Assembly (NCBI RefSeq): GCF_030812315.1
Contig: NZ_JAUSSM010000012.1
Coordinates: 1 to 64,000 of the forward strand
Source: Arthrobacter oryzae
GTDB taxonomy: Bacteria; Actinomycetota; Actinomycetes; Actinomycetales; Micrococcaceae
Length of the DNA stretch: 64,000 nt
Direction: 5' to 3'
In this document: piece by piece, positions 33,141 to 41,311 of the stretch
Numbering within the stretch: position 1 is the stretch's first letter
Layout of the letters: each line of letters opens with the position of its first letter
Translations under genes and position numbers: made by a program
The notes under the pieces: model-generated
Told to the model about the DNA's origin: nothing
Databases searched by the model: none
What the model saw: only the letters and a program-made list of their open reading frames with translations

Positions 33141-34682
33141 GTGGCACCCCCTCCGCCTTCCACGGCAACCATCAGCCAGCCCGTCATCGACTCTGCCGCC
33201 TCTGCCGATTCCCCGCCCCCGCAACCACAGACCTCAAGGACTGCGCAGCCAGCGCTGCCGCAGCCTGCCACCGCCACCCAGCCGATCGCCGTCGTCACTG
33301 AACGGCTCCCGTGGCGCCACACCTTCATTTCCCTGCGGGTCCCCAACTTCCGCATTTTCGCCATCGGGCACTTCATTGCGGTGATCGCGCTCTGGATGCA
33401 ACGGATCGCGCAGGACTGGCTGGTGCTGCAGCTTTCGGGCTCGGTCACCGCCGTCGGAATCACTGTGGCCCTGCAGTTCATGCCATCCCTGGTGCTGGGG
33501 CCGTGGGGTGGGATGATGGCGGACAGGTTCCCGAAACGGAAGATCCTCATCCTCTGCCAGGCCGCCGCAGCGGTCCTTGCGGCCGCCCTCGCCATCCTGG
33601 CGCTGAGCCAGCGCATCGAAGTGTGGCACGTCTACACCATCGCCCTGGTGCTGGGGCTTGTCACCGTCCTGGACCAGCCGGCCCGGCAGGTGTTCGTCAA
33701 CGAACTCGTCGGCCCCACCTACCTGCGCAATGCCATCAGCGTGAACTCCACTACGTTCCAGCTGGGCGGGCTCATCGGCCCCGCACTCGCCGGACTCCTG
33801 CTCACCGCAGTGGGTGCCGGCTGGGCCTTCGCCGCAAACGCCGTGGCCTGCTGCTCAACAGTGGCCATGCTGTTGCTCCTGCGCAAGGACCAGCTGTTCA
33901 TCAGTGCGCCGGCTCCAAAGCGCAAGGGCATGCTCCGGGAGGGGCTGAAGTACGCGCTCAGCAAGCCGACCATCTACTGGCCGTGGCTGATGGCCGGGTT
34001 CATCGCTGTGTTCGCCATGAGCCTGCCGGTGCTGCTGGCCGCCTTCGCTGATCGCGTGTACGACGTCGGCGCCGGAGGCTACGGGTTGCTGAACGCCCTC
34101 GTTGCGCTTGGCGCACTCGCCGGGGCCATTGCCTCCACCCGCCGCCGCCACCTGCGGCTGCGCTCGGTGGTCCTGGGCGCCGGAATGTACGGGCTGATGC
34201 TTTGCCTGGCGGCACTGGCGCCGTCCATGGTGTGGTTCGGCGCGGCCATGGTGCTGGCCGGGTTCTGGTGCCTGATGTTCCTGACTGCCTCGAACCAGCT
34301 GGTCCAGATCAGCTCCAACATGGCGATCCGCGGACGCGTCATGAGCCTCTACATCATGGTGCTGATCGGCGGCCAGGCCATCGGCGGTCCGATGCTCGGC
34401 TGGATTGCCGAGCACCTGGATCCGCACACCGCCATCCTGGTCTCCGGCGGGGTGCCGGTCCTGGCAGCGATGACTGTCGCCGTCGTACTGGCCCGCCGCG
34501 GCGAGCTGACCCTCAAAGTGGACCTCAAGGGGCGGCGCCACTTGCTCCGGATAGTCAGCCGAACGGCGAAGGAAGCGGCGCGCCGGCCCTCAGGACCGGC
34601 GCACCAACCGGCAGCTACGCGTCCAGAGGGGCGTGCGGGTACTCCGCCTGCCGCTGCTGGAACTGCAGCACGTCCTTGTTGA
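33141..34682 (+). CDS. MFS transporter (MFS_3 / EntS-like)
   Basis: A 513-residue major-facilitator exporter from GTG 33141, which follows GAGGA. Residues 1-55 are a Pro/Ala/Thr-rich cytoplasmic extension. Transmembrane helices start at LRVPNFRIFAIGHFIAVIALWMQRIAQDWLVLQLSGS, typical of the EntS/MFS_3 group. The A-motif region is LGPWGGMMADRFPKRKILI, and LVTVLDQPARQVFVNELVGPTYLRNAISVNSTTFQLGGLIGPALAG is also conserved. The last 60 residues are Arg/Ala/Pro-rich and run 68 bp into the converging gene at 34615. The substrate is unknown; it is probably regulated by the divergent LysR gene. Confidence 0.92.
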   Translation: MAPPPPSTATISQPVIDSAASADSPPPQPQTSRTAQPALPQPATATQPIAVVTERLPWRHTFISLRVPNFRIFAIGHFIAVIALWMQRIAQDWLVLQLSGSVTAVGITVALQFMPSLVLGPWGGMMADRFPKRKILILCQAAAAVLAAALAILALSQRIEVWHVYTIALVLGLVTVLDQPARQVFVNELVGPTYLRNAISVNSTTFQLGGLIGPALAGLLLTAVGAGWAFAANAVACCSTVAMLLLLRKDQLFISAPAPKRKGMLREGLKYALSKPTIYWPWLMAGFIAVFAMSLPVLLAAFADRVYDVGAGGYGLLNALVALGALAGAIASTRRRHLRLRSVVLGAGMYGLMLCLAALAPSMVWFGAAMVLAGFWCLMFLTASNQLVQISSNMAIRGRVMSLYIMVLIGGQAIGGPMLGWIAEHLDPHTAILVSGGVPVLAAMTVAVVLARRGELTLKVDLKGRRHLLRIVSRTAKEAARRPSGPAHQPAATRPEGRAGTPPAAAGTAARPC

Positions 34683-35775
34683 GGATCTCGCCGCCGCGGA
34701 TTTCAATGGCGCGGGCGATCGTCTCGTTTCCGGTCCATGCCTCGGGGCCTGAAATGACGGTCTCCAGGAACGGAAGCAGCGCCTCGCTGATCTCCCAGCT
34801 GGAGGAGTTCCACAGGTAGGACGGACTGTGGTCCACCGCGTAGTAGTCGATATGGTCGCCTACGGTGAGCATGGGCTCGGCGAAGGTGGTTGTCTTCGCC
34901 CAGCTGAAGCCCATTCCCTCGTCGCAGGACACGTCCACGATCAGGCTGCCGGGACGGAACGCCCCAAGGTCCTCTTCACGCAGGTATGTCAGCGGGGCGT
35001 TGGGATCCTGCAGGGTGCAGTTGACGACGATGTCGCTCGCGGCGAGGAACGGTGCCAGCGGCACCTTCCCGCGTTCGGTGATGACCTGGCTGAGGAACGG
35101 CGCCTTGTCGTCATGGTCGAACTGGGCGATCCGCACCGAGTGGATGGGCGAGCCGACGGCGGCCACACCCCGGTTGGTCAGCACCTGGACGTCGTGGATG
35201 CCATGGGCATTCAGCGCCGTGACGGCACCGCGGGCGGTGGCGCCGAAACCGATGACGACGGCAGTGAGCCGCCGGCCGTAATCGCCGGTGGACCCTGTCA
35301 GGGCAAGGGCGTGCAGGACGGAGCAGTAGCCGGCCAGTTCGTTGTTCTTGTGGAACACATGTAGGCCGAAGCCGCCGTCGCTGGCCCAGTGGTTCATGGC
35401 CTCGAACGCGATCAGCGTGAGCTTCTTGTCGATGGCCAGCTGCGTGATGGCGCGGTCCTGGACGCAGTGCGGCCAGCCCCAGAGGACCTGCCCGTCGCGG
35501 AGCTCGGCAAGGTCGTCGGGCTGGGGTTTGGGCAGCAGGACGACGTCCGCGTCGGCAATGACCTGGTCGCGGGTGGCAATCCGTCCCACGAGGGAGGCCA
35601 GGTGCTCGTCCGAGACGCCGAACCGTTCACCGTAGCCCTGCTCAAGGATGATTTGCCGCCTGAGCTCCGGTGCTATGCGGTCCAGATGAAGGGGGTGGAG
35701 CGGGAGCCGCCGTTCGTCAGGTTTTCGCGTGCTGGCGAGGACTCCGAGGGTGAGGTGGTTCACGGAACCGGTCAC
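34615..35775 (-). CDS. N5-(carboxyethyl)ornithine synthase-like / alanine dehydrogenase-family enzyme
   Basis: A 386-residue NAD(P)-dependent dehydrogenase of the alanine dehydrogenase/transhydrogenase family. The N-terminal part (LGVLASTRKPDERRLPLHPLHLDRI, ILEQGYGERFGV) resembles N5-(carboxyethyl)ornithine synthase, which condenses pyruvate with ornithine. The Rossmann domain is RLTAVVIGFGATARGAVTALNAHGI (about 167-191). IVDVSCDEGMGFSWAKTTTFAEPMLTVGDHIDYYAVDHSPSYLWNSSSWEISEALLPFLE is strongly conserved in that group. The specific reaction is inferred. It is preceded by the small basic protein gene with a 4-bp overlap, so the two form an operon. Its 3' end overlaps the converging MFS gene by 68 bp. 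Confidence 0.82.
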   Translation of the reverse strand: MTGSVNHLTLGVLASTRKPDERRLPLHPLHLDRIAPELRRQIILEQGYGERFGVSDEHLASLVGRIATRDQVIADADVVLLPKPQPDDLAELRDGQVLWGWPHCVQDRAITQLAIDKKLTLIAFEAMNHWASDGGFGLHVFHKNNELAGYCSVLHALALTGSTGDYGRRLTAVVIGFGATARGAVTALNAHGIHDVQVLTNRGVAAVGSPIHSVRIAQFDHDDKAPFLSQVITERGKVPLAPFLAASDIVVNCTLQDPNAPLTYLREEDLGAFRPGSLIVDVSCDEGMGFSWAKTTTFAEPMLTVGDHIDYYAVDHSPSYLWNSSSWEISEALLPFLETVISGPEAWTGNETIARAIEIRGGEILNKDVLQFQQRQAEYPHAPLDA

Positions 35776-35921
35776 TTCTTTTTGGGGCTCGCTGCCTTGG
35801 CGGCGGTCACCTTGTCGAGGGAGCTGGCGGGCGCTTCCGTGGCCCTCTTGTCGGCACGTTTTTCCTTGATGGATTTGCCGGACTTTTTGGATGCTGCTTG
35901 ACGCGGGGACTTGTCAGCCAT
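35772..35921 (-). CDS. Small Lys-rich protein (49 aa)
   Basis: A 49-residue basic protein, MADKSPRQAASKKSGK...KAASPKKK, with 13 or more lysines and a run of alanines. It looks disordered and could bind nucleic acid. ATG 35921 is chosen because a GGAGCAAT sequence sits just upstream; a longer in-frame extension to 36050 seems unlikely. The stop overlaps the start of the CEOS-like gene (ATGA-type), indicating translational coupling. No family function is known to me. Confidence 0.75.
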   Translation of the reverse strand: MADKSPRQAASKKSGKSIKEKRADKRATEAPASSLDKVTAAKAASPKKK

Positions 35922-36080
35922 GATTGCTCCTGTAGCGGAACCGAAGGGGTTCCTGACTTCTGACGATACAGGTAGCCGCCTAATGCCCGAGGGGCAAGTC
36001 CCGGTGCGCAGCAGGCGATTGGGGCGGGTGGTGATGGGCCGTGCCGGCACCGGGCACCACGAAGTTTGCGGGAAAATTGG

Positions 36081-36151
36081 AGCGGCTGACGGGAATCGAA
36101 CCCGCGTATCAAGCTTGGGAAGCTAGCGCTCTACCATTGAGCTACAGCCGC
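36081..36151 (-). tRNA. tRNA-Gly (anticodon CCC)
   Basis: The 71-nt reverse-strand cloverleaf has acceptor stem GCGGCTG / CAGCCGC, D stem GCTC/GAGC, anticodon loop TTCCCAA (anticodon CCC) and T arm GCGGG-TTCGAAT-CCCGT, with discriminator T. The anticodon stem CTAGC/GCTTG has a U-U mismatch at 28-42. CCA is not encoded. About 280 bp with no recognised feature follow up to 36432. Confidence 0.95.
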
Positions 36152-36431
36152 ATGGGGACTGGCCAACAAAGTGGTCAATAGTCCCGGTTGCGTCAACCGG
36201 ATTTACTTTACCCCAGCCGCGCGCCGTCCCCGAACAGGGACACCGGAAACGTTGGCGGCCTCCCCGTTCCGCGGGTGCGGGCGGGCCGGGTCACCGCCTT
36301 CCATAACTGTTCGGTTAAGGCACGGCTCAGGCGGCTCCGGACGGCCCACTCCTGAATATCCTGATTGGGTTAGCTGCAGTATCAGGGGAACGGGCTACGT
36401 CAGAAAGCTGTCCGACAAACAAGGGATCCCC

Positions 36432-36878
36432 GTGGCATTTGCAGAGTACGAGGTCGTCGTTGAACGCGATGCCATGACCGTGTACCGATTCCTGCAAGAC
36501 GGGCTGAATCTTCCTTCGTGGCGGGAGGGAATCCGTAGCATTGAACTGCGGTCCGGCGCTGTGGGCGCCAACGGCGCCGTTTACCAGCAGACCTTAACGG
36601 GCCCGGCGGGGCGCCCGATTGCAGCGGACTTCCAGATTACCCAGCTGCGGCCGGGCGCCGAGATCCAGTTCCAGGTGGTGGCCGGTCCCGCCCGCCCGCA
36701 TGGCGGCTACTACTTGAGCACCGAGGGAACCAGCACCCGGGTCCGGTTCGCGCTGGAATTCCGGCCCAAGGGGTTGGCTGGGCTGATGGACTTCATGATC
36801 CAGCGGACCATGAAGGCGGAAGTCGCCCAACTGGAACGCCTCAAGACAGTCCTGGAAGCCCGCGCGGCGGAGCACTAG
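36432..36878 (+). CDS. SRPBCC (START-like) family protein
   Basis: A 148-residue protein from GTG 36432. The pattern AEYEVVVERDAMTVYRFLQDGLNLPSWREGIRSIELRSGAVGANGAVYQQTLTG, a central beta grip (IQFQVVAGPARPHGGYYLSTEGTSTRVRFALEF), and the final long helix (MKAEVAQLERLKTVLEA) describe a polyketide-cyclase/START-like cavity protein. Such proteins bind hydrophobic ligands; the ligand is unknown. The open frame extends upstream to 36171, but that part overlaps the region just after the tRNA and looks non-coding. It converges on the CAP-domain gene. Confidence 0.85.
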   Translation: MAFAEYEVVVERDAMTVYRFLQDGLNLPSWREGIRSIELRSGAVGANGAVYQQTLTGPAGRPIAADFQITQLRPGAEIQFQVVAGPARPHGGYYLSTEGTSTRVRFALEFRPKGLAGLMDFMIQRTMKAEVAQLERLKTVLEARAAEH

Positions 36879-36919
36879 CCTCCGGGCACTTAGCCGCAGG
36901 ATACTTAGCCGCAGGGCGC

Positions 36920-38695
36920 TTACTGCGCCAGGTGCTGCCCGGCCCACGCACCCGGGACGGACGACGGCGAGGACAGCGCCCCGGTGCTGAGGTCCCAGAA
37001 CTGCACGACGTCGCCGGCGCGCCGGAGTGCCAGCCCCGTCGAGTTCAGGCCCGTGACGTCCTTCAGCGGACGGATTGCCGTGATGTCCGCCCATCCGCTG
37101 GCCACGACGGACCGGGTTTCGGCGCGTGGTGCCGGTGCGCCTGAGCCCCGGTAGAGGCGGACGTTTCCGTCCGTCTGCCGCGCCAGCAGATCCTGGAAAC
37201 CGTCGCCGTCGTAATCGACCATGGCAAGCCGGTTGGCTGACACGCCCGACGCCATCAGCGTCCGGGTAACAAGGTCGCCGTTCCCCCGGTTCGGGTACAG
37301 CCAGAGGTTTCCGGAGCCGTCCAGCGCCACCAGCTGGGGGAGCCGGTTGTTGGCGCACCAGCCTCCGAGCGCCAGGGTCATTCCGGCCCACCCGGACTGG
37401 CCCAGTGTCACGGCGGGGAGGAAGCCGCCGGTAGCCGCTCCTGCATGCACAGTGACCCGTCCGTCAGTCCATTGGGCCAGGACGTCGAAGACACCGTCCC
37501 GCTCCCAGTCCGTGATGAAGACTTCCTTGGCCGAGGCAAACCCGGTCCCGATAACCTGCTGGGCCCCGAATTGCCGGTTCCCCAGCGACTGACGGTTGAG
37601 GAGCTGACCTGACGAGTTGACTGACACCAGGTCGCCTGGACCCTTGATGGCCGCCGCGGAAAGGTCCGCCGTCGGCGGCATGTGCCGAACCAGCGGATCG
37701 CAGACGGTGGGAGGCGGCGGCGGCGGTTCACTGCTGCTGACGCCCGGGCTGGTGATGGTTCCGGCGGGGAGCGAGCCGTATCCGAAGAAGTTCACCACGC
37801 CCCACATGGTGTACCGGTTGGGAGTGGTCTGCCAGTTTCCGTCCGTGAAGGTGATGCCGACGCCGATCACATTGAACCGCGGATCCTTGAGGATCGCGTT
37901 GTGGGCCGGCGAGCTCTTCCACCATTCCACCAGCTGTGCGGCTTCGCGGTCCCAGCGCACCGCGATGACTTCCCCTGCACCGTTGGTGGGATTGAGGGCG
38001 CGGGAGTCCGTCCAGAAATTGGAGCGGTGTTCGATCACTTCCCGCGACGCGATGCTGTCGGACCATTCCTGGGCCATCCCTGCCACCGTGGCGTGATACT
38101 TCACGGCGGGGAGGCCGAACGAAGCTCGGTAGGTGTTGATGGCGTTGAAGACGGTTTTGATCTGCGATGACGCGTCGTCCCTGACCAGAGCTTCCGTGGC
38201 GAGGGATTCTGTCCGGAGCGCCTCGGTGGTAGCGGCGGGCGCCGGCGGGTTTTGCGACGGAGCCTGGGCAAGGGCTGCGAGGTCCGCATCGGTGGCGGAT
38301 AGCGGTGGAATGGACGCCGGCTCGGGCGGGGAGTCCTGGGCTGGCCGGGAAGCCGTCCCTGTCTCCGATGAAGTTTGGGGTGCCGTGGACATGCTCCCTG
38401 CAGGGGCGACCGCAGACGCCGTGCCCGAGGTATCGGCAAGCGCGGCGGAGCCACCCGCCTTGATGTCCGGGTCCACGGCGGGGGCGAGGCCCGGTGCCGC
38501 AGCAGCGACCTCCGTGCCGCCGTCGTACGTGGCCGACGGCGGGCCGAGAGCGACGCTCTGCGTCTGCTGCCCCGCCGCAGAAGATGCCGCGGGTTCGGGG
38601 CTTGAGGAAAATCCCCCCAGCTGGCCGGCTGCAGGCGGGATGAGAGCCAGCGCGCAGATCATGGCCGCCATTGCCCGTGCCGAAATTTTCCTCAA
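36920..38695 (-). CDS. Secreted CAP (SCP/PR-1) domain protein with FG-GAP-type repeats
   Basis: A 591-residue exported protein. Signal peptide residues 1-24 (MAAMICALALIPPAAG) are followed by a long low-complexity Ala/Ser/Pro linker to about 175. The CAP domain (about 178-305) has IKTVFNAINTYRASFGLPAVKYHATVAGMAQEWSD, IEHRSNFW, AAQLVEWWKSSPAHNAILKDP and VGITFTDGNWQTT. After a PPPPPP hinge comes a beta-propeller-like region (about 345-580) with VCBS/FG-GAP units (ITDWERDGVFDVLAQWTDG, VDYDGDGFQDLLARQTDGNVRLYRG). The role is unknown; secreted CAP proteins may bind lipids, glycans or peptides. It is monocistronic. Confidence 0.88.
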   Translation of the reverse strand: MRKISARAMAAMICALALIPPAAGQLGGFSSSPEPAASSAAGQQTQSVALGPPSATYDGGTEVAAAAPGLAPAVDPDIKAGGSAALADTSGTASAVAPAGSMSTAPQTSSETGTASRPAQDSPPEPASIPPLSATDADLAALAQAPSQNPPAPAATTEALRTESLATEALVRDDASSQIKTVFNAINTYRASFGLPAVKYHATVAGMAQEWSDSIASREVIEHRSNFWTDSRALNPTNGAGEVIAVRWDREAAQLVEWWKSSPAHNAILKDPRFNVIGVGITFTDGNWQTTPNRYTMWGVVNFFGYGSLPAGTITSPGVSSSEPPPPPPTVCDPLVRHMPPTADLSAAAIKGPGDLVSVNSSGQLLNRQSLGNRQFGAQQVIGTGFASAKEVFITDWERDGVFDVLAQWTDGRVTVHAGAATGGFLPAVTLGQSGWAGMTLALGGWCANNRLPQLVALDGSGNLWLYPNRGNGDLVTRTLMASGVSANRLAMVDYDGDGFQDLLARQTDGNVRLYRGSGAPAPRAETRSVVASGWADITAIRPLKDVTGLNSTGLALRRAGDVVQFWDLSTGALSSPSSVPGAWAGQHLAQ

Positions 38696-38852
38696 GTCAA
38701 CCCCAGATCCGTCGGCGTCGTCCCCTAATCTCTGGGAGAAGCGCCGTCACAGCCGCAACATCAGCCTCATCCTCTATCGGAAATGACGTTCCTTAACAGC
38801 AGTAACAGTAACCCCGGACGGCGGGGTGGGCAATGGTGCGGTATTTTTGAGT

Positions 38853-39428
38853 GTGCTGATCTCTGACCGCGATATTCGTGCCGAAATTGATTCCCAACGG
38901 ATTGTCCTGGATCCGTATGATCCGGTGATGGTCCAGCCGTCGTCCGTGGACGTCCGGATCGACAGGTTTTTCCGGCTTTTCGATAACCACAAATACGCGC
39001 ACATCGATCCCGCTGAGGACCAGCCTGAGCTGACGCGCCTGGTGGAAGTGGATTCCGGGGAGCCGTTCATCCTCCACCCCGGCGAGTTCGTGCTCGGGTC
39101 CACCTACGAGACCGTCACCCTGCCGGACGATATCGCGGCACGCCTCGAGGGAAAATCTTCACTGGGCCGGCTGGGGCTGCTGACGCACTCCACTGCGGGG
39201 TTCATCGACCCGGGGTTCTCCGGGCACGTCACCCTGGAGCTGTCCAACATGGCCACCCTGCCCATCAAGCTGTGGCCGGGTATGAAGATCGGCCAGCTGT
39301 GCTTCTTTAGGCTGAGCTCGGCGGCCGAGTTCCCCTACGGGTCCGGTGAGTACGGCAACCGTTACCAGGGCCAGCGCGGTCCCACCGCCAGCCGCAGCCA
39401 CCTGAACTTCCACCGCACCGAAATCTGA
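38853..39428 (+). CDS. dcd: dCTP deaminase
   Basis: A 191-residue enzyme from GTG 38853 (an upstream in-frame ATG at 38826 adds nine residues that do not fit the family). It deaminates dCTP; actinobacterial members often also hydrolyse the product to dUMP. Conserved motifs are VQPSSVDVRI (28-37), ARLEGKSSLGRLGL (96-109) and HSTAGFIDPGFSGHVTLELSN, with catalytic E129. The C-terminal lid is GPTASRSHLNFHRTEI. Its TGA stop codon is the first TGA of the 32-bp repeat array that begins at 39426. Confidence 0.96.
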   Translation: MLISDRDIRAEIDSQRIVLDPYDPVMVQPSSVDVRIDRFFRLFDNHKYAHIDPAEDQPELTRLVEVDSGEPFILHPGEFVLGSTYETVTLPDDIAARLEGKSSLGRLGLLTHSTAGFIDPGFSGHVTLELSNMATLPIKLWPGMKIGQLCFFRLSSAAEFPYGSGEYGNRYQGQRGPTASRSHLNFHRTEI

Positions 39429-39580
39429 GAGAGCGTCGCTGTTCAGGCGGCAGGATGTGAGAGAGCGTCGCTGTTTAGGCACCGAAATCTGAGCGAGCGT
39501 CGCTGTTTAGGCACCGAAATCTGAGCGAGCGTCGCTGTTTAGGCACCGAAATCTGAGCGAGCGTCGCTGTTCAGGCGGCG
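39426..39580 (+). repeat. 32-bp-period tandem repeat array 3 (5 units)
   Basis: Cores TGAG(A/C)GAGCGTCGCTGTT start at 39426, 39458, 39490, 39522 and 39554, exactly 32 bp apart. The units repeat the dcd 3' end (CACCGAAATCTGA) and, at units 1 and 5, the 3' end of the converging antiporter gene (GTTCAGGCGGC). The array therefore looks like a tandem duplication of the junction between the two genes, and fills the whole intergenic space. The core is the same as in arrays 1 and 2; the remaining 19 bp are different. Confidence 0.92.
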
Positions 39581-40758
39581 GGGGCGGGCTGGGGTTTCGC
39601 CGGGCCGCGCAGCATCTTGACGACCGGCTCCACGTAACGCGCCGCCAGCGGACCCATGATGGCCATGATCAGCACGTAGGCCGTGGCCAACGCCGCCAGG
39701 TCGTGCGGCACCACACCGGAGGCCACCGCCAGGCCGGCGATGACGATGGAGAATTCGCCGCGGGCTATGAGTGCGGCGCCTGCGCGGAAGCGGCCGGGCA
39801 CGGCGATCCCTGCGCGCTGTGCCGCCCAGATGCCCGTGACCATCTTGGTGCCGGCCGTGACGACAGCCAGGATCAGTGCCCAGCCAAGAACCGGCGGGAT
39901 GGATGTGGGGTCGGTGTTGAGGCCGAAGACCACGAAGAAGATTGCTGCGAACAAGTCCCGCAGCGGCTCGAGGATCCGGGTGGCGCTGTGCGCGGTGGCA
40001 CCGGAAATGGCGATGCCCAGCATGAACGCCCCCACTGCGGCCGAGACCTGCATGGCGGCGGCAAGGCCGGCCACCAGCAACGCCGCGCCCAGCAGGTTCA
40101 GCAGGAACACCTCGGAGTTTTCACTGTGCACCGCCTTGGACACGCGGTGCCCGTGCCGGAGGGCCACCACCAGCACCACCGTGACCACGGCTAGTGAAAT
40201 CCCCACTGTCTGAAGGCCCACCAGGAAACTGACGCCGGCCAGGGTGGCGGTCAGGACCGGAAGGTAGATGGCCATGGCCAGGTCCTCGAAGACCAGGATG
40301 GAGAGCACCACCGGGGTTTCACGGTTACCGATCCGGCCCAGGTCCGTTATCACCTTTGCGGCAATGCCGGACGAGGAGATGTACGTGACGCCGCCCATCA
40401 CCATCGCTCCCACCACTCCCCAGCCCAGCAGCACGGCAAGCCCTGCCCCCGGCAGGAAGTTCAGCACGAAGTCCAGGACACCGGCCTGCCATGACCTTCG
40501 CAGCCCGGTGACCAGCTCCGTCGCTGTATATTCCAACCCGAGCATAAGGAGCAGAAGGATCACTCCGATCTCGCTGGAAAGGTGAGCGAACTCGTGCATC
40601 CCTTCCAGCTTGACCAGGCCGCCGGCCCCGAAAAACAGCCCGCCCACCAAATACAGGGGAATGGGGGACATCCCGATCCGCCCGGCCAGCCTGGCCAGCA
40701 GGCCAAGGCAGAACACAACGGCCCCCAGTTCGATGAGGGTTAGCGCGAGCGGATCCAT
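39571..40758 (-). CDS. CPA2-family cation:proton antiporter, membrane subunit
   Basis: A 395-residue antiporter with about 12 membrane segments (KefB/KhtU-like). Motifs include PLYLVGGLFFGAGGL, SSEIGVILLLLMLGLEYTATELV, VTYISSSGIAAKVI, VVLSILVFEDLAMAIYLPVL (conserved ED in the transport site region), AVGAFMLGIAISG and LIARGEFSIVIAGLA. It lacks the cytoplasmic KTN/TrkA-N domain; the TrkA-C subunit gene 5 bp upstream supplies the regulatory part, a two-gene KhtTU-like arrangement. It probably exchanges K+ or Na+ for protons. Its stop codon lies in the 32-bp repeat array. Confidence 0.92.
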   Translation of the reverse strand: MDPLALTLIELGAVVFCLGLLARLAGRIGMSPIPLYLVGGLFFGAGGLVKLEGMHEFAHLSSEIGVILLLLMLGLEYTATELVTGLRRSWQAGVLDFVLNFLPGAGLAVLLGWGVVGAMVMGGVTYISSSGIAAKVITDLGRIGNRETPVVLSILVFEDLAMAIYLPVLTATLAGVSFLVGLQTVGISLAVVTVVLVVALRHGHRVSKAVHSENSEVFLLNLLGAALLVAGLAAAMQVSAAVGAFMLGIAISGATAHSATRILEPLRDLFAAIFFVVFGLNTDPTSIPPVLGWALILAVVTAGTKMVTGIWAAQRAGIAVPGRFRAGAALIARGEFSIVIAGLAVASGVVPHDLAALATAYVLIMAIMGPLAARYVEPVVKMLRGPAKPQPAPAA

Positions 40759-40763
40759 GCCGT

Positions 40764-41246
40764 TCAGCCGTTGCGCAGGATATCGGCCGCCGTATCGAGG
40801 CCTTCTTGCGTTCCCACCGCCACGAGCAGATCGCCGGGGTGAAGGACGACGTCAGGCCCCGGAGACGGGACCACCTCTCCCTCCCGCATGATGGCAACGA
40901 TGGAGACACCGCTGCGTGTGCGGATACAGGCCTTGCCCATGGGCTGGTTGTGGAACGGCGAGTCCGCGGCAATGGAGAACTGGCGGGTGACGATCCCGGG
41001 GATCTCCCGGTGTTCTTCCGACAGCTGCATGGCCAGGCGTTGCCCGCCCAGGAGGTTGCCCAGTGTGGCGGCTTCGTCGGCGGTCAGGGGGATGGACGCC
41101 TGGCACGTATCGGGATCGTCCCAGGTGGAAACGATCAGTTCGGTTTGACCCTCACGGTATTCCACCACGCCGATCCGGCGCCCCGAGGTGGTCATGAAAT
41201 CCTTGCGCCTGCCGAGGCCAGGAAGGTCTGTCTCATCCACGTTCAT
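40764..41246 (-). CDS. TrkA-C regulatory subunit of the CPA2 antiporter (KhtT-like)
   Basis: A 160-residue cytoplasmic protein. The C-terminal TrkA-C (RCK_C) domain covers about residues 85-160 (FSIAADSPFHNQPMGKACIRTRSGVSIVAIMREGEVVPSPGPDVVLHPGDLLVAVGTQEGLD). The N-terminal half (LGRRKDFMTTSGRRIGVVEYREGQTELIV...DEAATLGNLLGGQ) matches KhtT-like subunits that bind nucleotides and gate the antiporter. It is followed 5 bp later by the membrane subunit gene, forming one operon. Ligand specificity is not visible. Confidence 0.9.
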   Translation of the reverse strand: MNVDETDLPGLGRRKDFMTTSGRRIGVVEYREGQTELIVSTWDDPDTCQASIPLTADEAATLGNLLGGQRLAMQLSEEHREIPGIVTRQFSIAADSPFHNQPMGKACIRTRSGVSIVAIMREGEVVPSPGPDVVLHPGDLLVAVGTQEGLDTAADILRNG

Positions 41247-41311
41247 GGCACCAGCCTAGTCCGCGCGGAGGCAGTTGGGGCTCCGAAACCGCCGAATTCC
41301 CGGCCGTCTGC

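Noticed and set aside
27426..39580. CRISPR interpretation of the repeat arrays
   Set aside because: Within an array the spacer parts are nearly identical, the unit is only 32 bp, and no cas genes are present.
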